Source: Microcoleus asticus IPMA8
GTDB taxonomy: Bacteria > Cyanobacteriota > Cyanobacteriia > Cyanobacteriales > Microcoleaceae
Assembly: GCF_013179805.1 (NCBI RefSeq)
Contig: NZ_SRRZ01000097.1
Location: 1 to 29,402, forward strand
Length of the DNA: 29,402 nt
Direction of reading: 5' to 3'
This document shows, piece by piece, positions 25,580 to 29,402 of the stretch; within the stretch, counting starts at the first letter, position 1, and the number at the start of each line of letters is the position of its first letter. Position numbers and translations under genes: made by a program. The notes beneath the pieces were generated by a model. It saw nothing but the letters and a program-made list of their open reading frames with translations, did not search any database and was not told where the DNA came from.

Positions 25580-25652
25580 TACTAAAACCCTAACCTTCTC
25601 CTCTTGTCTGACTAAGAGGTTGTGATATTTGAGCTAATTCTGTGCCTAATAT

Positions 25653-25735
25653 AGCAATCCTAAATCATTTGTGAATTTCTTACTCCCTCCCCTTACCAAG
25701 GGGAGGGCTGGGGTGGGGTAAAAATTTACGGCTCA
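25653..25735. repeat. MITE-like palindromic element, copy 2, decayed right end
   Basis: The left 65 nt repeat copy 1 with few changes (AGCAATCCTAAATCATTTGT, then the CCCTCCCC/GGGGAGGG hairpin and GGGGTGGGGTAAAAATTTAC). The right terminal repeat is only faintly recognisable. It lies about 170 nt after copy 1 in the same direction. Confidence 0.7.
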
Positions 25736-25795
25736 AATTAGCACTACCTATCTACCTCTTTTTGTCCCGCTTTAAGTTGTTAGCCACAGTTTTTT

Positions 25796-25840
25796 CTTCT
25801 AAACAGAAGTTGCCCTCAAAGGAGAACTTCTGTTTAGAAG
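25796..25840. repeat. Perfect 16-bp inverted repeat, 13-nt loop
   Basis: CTTCTAAACAGAAGTT (25796-25811) and AACTTCTGTTTAGAAG (25825-25840) pair fully. The loop is GCCCTCAAAGGAG. On the + strand T's precede rather than follow the stem, and on the - strand A's follow, so it is not a standard intrinsic terminator. It lies about 150 nt past the hemerythrin gene stop. The rest of 25420-25986 outside the repeats shows no gene. Confidence 0.8.
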
Positions 25841-25986
25841 CGGCTCTTATGGCGATCGCGACCTGCTAGAGTGTGGGAGCTAAAAAGCTATTTTCTGCAC
25901 AATCAGCTTCCCTCTCAATAAAAGCCGTGCAGCCAGTTACCGGGCAATGCTTTGTCTTGTAATGAGAGGCTTGGCTGTTTTTGCAA

Positions 25987-27024
25987 TTAGGCTGCCATTT
26001 CTTGTTGAATCTTGCTCTTGGCAGCTTTGAATTCGGTTGCCATTTGCTCTTTTTGCTCGTCGCTGCAATTGTCGTCAATCGCCGAGAACATGGTGAATTC
26101 TTCTTGGCGAATGTGGTCGCCAACCACATCCATCAGGTCTTTAATTTTCGATCTAAACTCGTCGGCATTAGTGGGGTCAATAGCCTTAATTTCATCGAGC
26201 ATCTGCTTCATTTGCGCTTGCTCATCGTACAGCTCTTGAGTGTTGTCATCACCGTAGAACGATCGAACTTTCGGATAGACGACTTCTTCTTCAGCTTGAG
26301 CGTGTACCAACAAATCTTTATAGATTTGCCCGAAATACTCTTGGAGCTTTTGAGGGTCTTTAGTAGCTCCGATTTCGGTGAAGATGGTATTCACCTTGTT
26401 ATGATCCAGCCGGATGAGGGTCTGGATGTTCATATCTTGTTTGTCAGTGTTTTGGGTGGCTATGCTGCCAACTACACCCGACAATGCAGCAACTCCATCT
26501 TGCACCCGTGCCCAGAGTCCCTGGTCAGCGTCTTTACCAGTCATTTCGCGGACACCCACGAGTTCGAGCATTCCTTTGAGTTGTTCTTGGTGAGCGCGAC
26601 CCTCAAAATTGACGGTATTCAAAGGCCCAATTGCCACTTCAATATCAGCTCCAACCTTCTGAGCGGCTTTGTGAATAATGATTCCACTCATGGCTTGACC
26701 GTGCTTGATCAGTTCGTGGTGCATGAGTTTCTGATAATACGTAAACTCATCGCCTGACATCATCTTCTCAAACTGCGCAATAAATATCTTGGTCGCAGCA
26801 CTAGGTTCAGCTTGAATACCGTATTGAACCATCACCGTCTCTATAATGCCCAGGTTTTTCTGGTCATCCTCAAGCATATTCTGGAGACGCTTGCGAACAT
26901 CTTCATCAGGGCAGGCATCTATTAGCTTTTGATCGTTCGAGATAATTAAATTTTGAAAGGCTTTCAAGTCTGCCAATCTTTCGCCGATCGCAACCCGTTT
27001 TGTATCCTCTAACGTTGTAACCAT
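25987..27024 (-). CDS. Hemerythrin HHE domain protein with extra N-terminal helical domain
   Basis: This 345-aa protein is in two parts. Residues 1-190 form an all-helical, ferritin-like region of unknown function with MHHELIKHGQ at 101-110. Residues 200-320 are a hemerythrin HHE domain: RLDHNKV with His208, LLVHAQAEEEVVYP with His241 and Glu245, and VGDHIRQEE with His304 and Glu308. At the position where many HHE domains have a further His pair, the sequence is YDEQAQMKQML (266-276), without His. The domain binds a di-iron centre used for oxygen, NO or redox sensing in related proteins. Cytoplasmic. Start is ATG 27024. Confidence 0.88.
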   Translation of the reverse strand: MVTTLEDTKRVAIGERLADLKAFQNLIISNDQKLIDACPDEDVRKRLQNMLEDDQKNLGIIETVMVQYGIQAEPSAATKIFIAQFEKMMSGDEFTYYQKLMHHELIKHGQAMSGIIIHKAAQKVGADIEVAIGPLNTVNFEGRAHQEQLKGMLELVGVREMTGKDADQGLWARVQDGVAALSGVVGSIATQNTDKQDMNIQTLIRLDHNKVNTIFTEIGATKDPQKLQEYFGQIYKDLLVHAQAEEEVVYPKVRSFYGDDNTQELYDEQAQMKQMLDEIKAIDPTNADEFRSKIKDLMDVVGDHIRQEEFTMFSAIDDNCSDEQKEQMATEFKAAKSKIQQEMAA

Positions 27025-27190
27025 CTTTAGTTATCCTCGCTTAAATAATCTGATCGATCTTTGTTGTTATCCGGTTTGACAGCCGATGTTTGCTCGGCAT
27101 TATTTACAAATAAGGCAGTGTCTCGACCGCGTTATCTGCTGAGCTACCGTTCATCTCCCTCACCAACTTGCGCGATTTTCAAGAATCTTT

Positions 27191-27430
27191 TTAACGCGAG
27201 TCAGTTCCTTGATTTGGACTACCAACAACTTTGGGGGCAGCTCCTGGAGATTCAGGTTCACTACCGGGATTAACGTCAGTACCGGATTGTTGACCTGTCA
27301 TGCGATATGTCTCATCAACTGGAGTGTCACCCTCTTCTGTGGTCGGTATACTTGTTTGCGTTCCAGGATTATCTTGAGGGTCGTATTTTGCATCATCTTG
27401 CCGAGTGTCTGGAGGAGTATCTGATGCCAT
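27191..27430 (-). CDS. Small acidic, disordered protein
   Basis: This 79-aa product (MASDTPPDTRQDDAKYDPQD...) is rich in Asp, Pro, Gly, Thr and Gln with no hydrophobic core, so it is probably disordered. I do not recognise a family beyond a likeness to small cyanobacterial hypotheticals of this composition. ATG 27430 is preferred to a GTG three codons earlier. AGGTG about 9 nt upstream is a modest ribosome binding site. It lies between the hemerythrin and VKOR-like genes on the same strand. A chance ORF is possible but the composition favours a real gene. Confidence 0.55.
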   Translation of the reverse strand: MASDTPPDTRQDDAKYDPQDNPGTQTSIPTTEEGDTPVDETYRMTGQQSGTDVNPGSEPESPGAAPKVVGSPNQGTDSR

Positions 27431-27647
27431 GATTTGCACCTGTTTTTGACTTTACTATACAAGGCTATCATTCAGTTTCAAGTGGGTGTTCTATCCTCAG
27501 ACAGGACTCGTTCTACCACTAATTCTAGAGGGAACATTTAGCAAAAATAATTGCATAAAATATGTGCAATCATTCTCGATCGGGCTTAACATTTGTTGTA
27601 CGCCCAACACCGCTGTAGAAAACCCGTACTTTTCCCCGTTGTATCGA

Positions 27648-28187
27648 TTACCGTGTGTTGCCCTGTGCTTCGGTGTCCTGGTCACGGCGTCCCAGCAGGG
27701 TGCCAACAGCAGTAAGAACCTCCGGCACTGCGAGTACGATCGACGCGATCGAGCAAACCGTCGCAACTTGGCAGTATTCACAAAACGCCTTGTTCTCGCT
27801 CCACTCTTCACGAGCTAACTCGACATTGGTCACCCCGTCCAACACCAGCTTGATACCCATTGCAATTGGTAACAAAGGGTTGCGCCTAGCGCGGTCTAAA
27901 CCGCCAGCAGCAGCCAGCCAAGCAGTGAGGGCATAATTAGCCACCATTATTGGCCCGTCGGGTGAGTTGAATTTGTTGTAAGCGTAATTAGAAGCGTCAA
28001 CGCGGTCTGCATCGAAAAGCTTTTGTCCCGGCGGATCTGGTAGGTGATTAACGATCCCAGTCTGGTAGAGTGTGACGGCTTGTCCCATCGAACCCCCAAG
28101 CATAGATAAGCCGATAATCCATCGCCGACGGGTCATGTGAGGGTTCTGTCCTTTACGCAGTTCCTCACTCAGTTGTTTTGGGTCCAT
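27648..28187 (-). CDS. Probable vitamin K epoxide reductase-like membrane protein
   Basis: This roughly 179-aa protein (ATG 28187, MDPKQLSEEL, with GAGG about 10 nt upstream; a TTG at 28196 is the alternative) has a twin-Arg-like MTRRRWIIGLSMLGGSMGQA start and about four hydrophobic stretches. KAFCEYCQVATVCSIASIVL carries a CxxC in a membrane setting, like the VKOR active site that makes disulfides with quinone as acceptor. The text YQTGIVNHLPDPP and FDADRVDASNYAY fits cyanobacterial proteins annotated this way. Only this CxxC and one further Cys are present, so the shuttle Cys pair of full VKOR is missing. Family call moderate. Confidence 0.6.
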   Translation of the reverse strand: MDPKQLSEELRKGQNPHMTRRRWIIGLSMLGGSMGQAVTLYQTGIVNHLPDPPGQKLFDADRVDASNYAYNKFNSPDGPIMVANYALTAWLAAAGGLDRARRNPLLPIAMGIKLVLDGVTNVELAREEWSENKAFCEYCQVATVCSIASIVLAVPEVLTAVGTLLGRRDQDTEAQGNTR

Positions 28188-28480
28188 AAAACGCAATCCT
28201 CAATAATAATAATGTAAGCATTAACGATCACATCAGCCATACACAAAGCGTTTCAATGAAAATGAATAGGATACGCACTAGGAACCCAATCCAACGATGC
28301 GATCGTCCTGCGCTCAGAGTGTATAGATTTCCCATCATTTTATGGATTCAGTTTGATGCGTACCACTTACCTAAGAGGTACTTTAAATAAAGCGCTATAT
28401 TTCAAGCTCTTGTATACAAAAGCTTCAACTCGGTTAATATTATGTCCTTTCTTTAGGTAGGCAGGGTAAGAGTGTCTCAA

Positions 28481-28939
28481 TCATGCTTGACAAAAGGAAG
28501 CAGAAAAATCTAATATCTTGTCAAGAAAACAAGAACTGATAATTTGAATTAGATAATCATTATCCATAGCTGCCCGTTTCATTTTTTGTCGAAGACTACG
28601 TTTGTAAGTAGGTTCGCAGTTGAGGGCATTCAGCGCAATACGTCGCAGGACAGCCAAATTCCGGGGACTGTGGAAAGAGCGAATCCGGCAAGCATCTTCC
28701 GCAAAGGTACAATCTAAAGTCCAATGAGCCTCATTTTCAATCCCCCAATGTTTTCGGATGGCTCGACCCAAAAGTTGGGCATCACTATCTAAAGAAGTTA
28801 GATAGAATTGCACATCCCGAGTAGTTTTGTTCCAAAACTGGCGTTGAATATCTTGAATCTCTGCTACTTCCCGGAGCGGTAGCTGAGGAGGAGAGCTTTT
28901 TTTGCCAGAGGTAGATTTAATCTCAAAACCCTGAGACAT
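28481..28939 (-). pseudogene. ISAs1-family transposase, C-terminal part only
   Basis: From about residue 40 this 152-codon frame reads as the end of an ISAs1 transposase: DVQFYLTSLDSDAQLLGRAI, RKHWGIENEAHWTLDCTFAE (with the third catalytic acid, Glu), DACRIRSFHSPRNLAVLRRI and MKRAAMDNDYLIQII. The first two thirds, including the two catalytic Asp residues, are absent; the ATG at 28939 begins text unlike the family. No terminal repeats were identified. The spacer to its left (28188-28480) shows no gene. Confidence 0.85.
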
Positions 28940-29023
28940 AAAGGGTATTCCTAAATATTTTATTGGGTGGCATTTTTGTCATCTCACTTATTTGACTCAT
29001 TGTCAAGTACGATGTATACCAAA

Positions 29024-29281
29024 TTAGATGAGCTTACCCTGTATATAGACCATTTTTTTATTGTAATGGCAATTTAAAACAGAAAATGAAAAATTAAACA
29101 TACTGCCCAAGTAACTTAATCTTTCTGATGGAAAGTAATGAGCTAATGTTTCTGATGGAAAGTAGGTAATCGGCTGATATGCTAGTTGGCTTTCTAATTG
29201 ACGCATCAGTTGCATTGTTAATTCCGGTATCTCTGGATTTTCCAATTGACGGTTCAATGTCCTAATTAATTGACTTTTCAC
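29024..29281 (-). CDS. Doubtful small hypothetical with an internal repeat
   Basis: This 85-codon frame (GTG start, no clear ribosome binding site) reads SQLIRTLNRQLENPEIPELT and MQLMRQLESQLAYQPITYFP, then a short repeat YFPSETLAHYFPSERLSYL. It is caused by a 16-nt direct repeat (TTTCTGATGGAAAGTA at about 29112 and 29149). The N-terminal part looks like a real amphipathic helix pair. The last 30 residues look random, so the gene may be truncated. No family recognised. Confidence 0.35.
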   Translation of the reverse strand: MKSQLIRTLNRQLENPEIPELTMQLMRQLESQLAYQPITYFPSETLAHYFPSERLSYLGSMFNFSFSVLNCHYNKKMVYIQGKLI

Positions 29282-29336
29282 GTAATTTTTCCATTGATTC
29301 TTTCCTAATATGGGTGCATCTCACTTTTGCAAATAT

Positions 29337-29402
29337 ATGAAAAAGGGCTCAAATGAAAAAGCTAGTAAAACTGTGAAAAAAGATGAGGTAAAAAAAATGA
29401 CA
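29337..29402 (+). CDS. Possible start of a gene running off the window
   Basis: An ATG at 29337 opens 22 codons with no stop to the window end (MKKGSNEKASKTVKKDEVKK...). It is Lys-rich and too short to identify. No strong ribosome binding site precedes it, so it may be chance in an A-rich stretch. Confidence 0.25.
   Translation, partial: MKKGSNEKASKTVKKDEVKKMT

Noticed and set aside
25483..25735. CRISPR-like array
   Set aside because: Only two imperfect copies about 170 nt apart with terminal inverted repeats and no regular spacers, which fits a MITE, not CRISPR.
25866..26129. An 87-codon - strand ORF overlapping the hemerythrin 3' end
   Set aside because: Most of it is the hemerythrin gene in another frame; the remaining 30 codons have no start or family.
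1..29402. tRNA, rRNA or riboswitch genes
   Set aside because: No cloverleaf with TTCRA-type arms, rRNA core or known riboswitch motif was recognised by eye in the spacers; a covariance-model scan would be needed to exclude small ones.

Overview
This window reads as a cyanobacterial chromosome, probably a filamentous or mat-forming type. Three things point that way: frequent GCGATCGC-type HIP1 octamers, a class III (phaE/phaC) polyhydroxyalkanoate synthase locus, and transposase relics of families common in cyanobacteria. The genus cannot be fixed from sequence alone. No rRNA, tRNA or CRISPR array was seen.

Layout. (1) 1-1690: PHA synthase locus on the + strand. It holds the C-terminal tail of PhaE with an in-frame stop just upstream, a small membrane protein, and an intact class III PhaC with its full Cys-Asp-His triad. 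(2) 2002-4176: a solitary KAP-family P-loop NTPase. (3) 4323-7589: two tandem, very similar MFS permeases on the - strand, sharing a 159-nt block of perfect identity. (4) About 8.1-13.4 kb: a zone of decay. A dead SDR start, a small gene with a one-base frameshift, an 88-nt partial copy of a HAD phosphatase gene joined to an IS1-family relic, an N-terminally odd DUF4383 gene, a YetF/DUF421 relic and an internally deleted erythromycin-esterase-like gene lie among intact genes: the HAD phosphatase, a class C beta-lactamase and chaB.

(5) 13423-16411: a tight + strand run of a PEBP-like protein, a Tat-exported Gfo/Idh/MocA oxidoreductase and a zinc alcohol dehydrogenase. (6) 16491-17339: a wrecked IS5-type transposase. 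(7) 17405-19117: convergent esterase and aldo/keto reductase, then another transposase tail. (8) 19636-23862: a - strand chaperone cluster, read in the order hsp20, dnaK, DnaJ-like (CbpA type), cbpM, with the last two overlapping by ATGA. The dnaK-dnaJ gap carries a 30-bp tandem repeat and a GC-rich palindrome. (9) 24304-28187: - strand SDR, hemerythrin-domain protein, small acidic protein and a probable VKOR-like membrane protein, with two copies of a MITE-like palindromic element between the SDR and hemerythrin genes. (10) 28481 to the end: a truncated ISAs1 transposase and doubtful short ORFs.

The genes suggest carbon storage, protein quality control and redox or stress handling. I did not find a convincing new multi-gene system. 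The most unusual points are the class C beta-lactamase beside an IS1 relic, the chimeric HAD/IS1 ORF, the extra membrane gene between phaE and phaC, the orphan KAP NTPase, and the repeat-bearing spacers.
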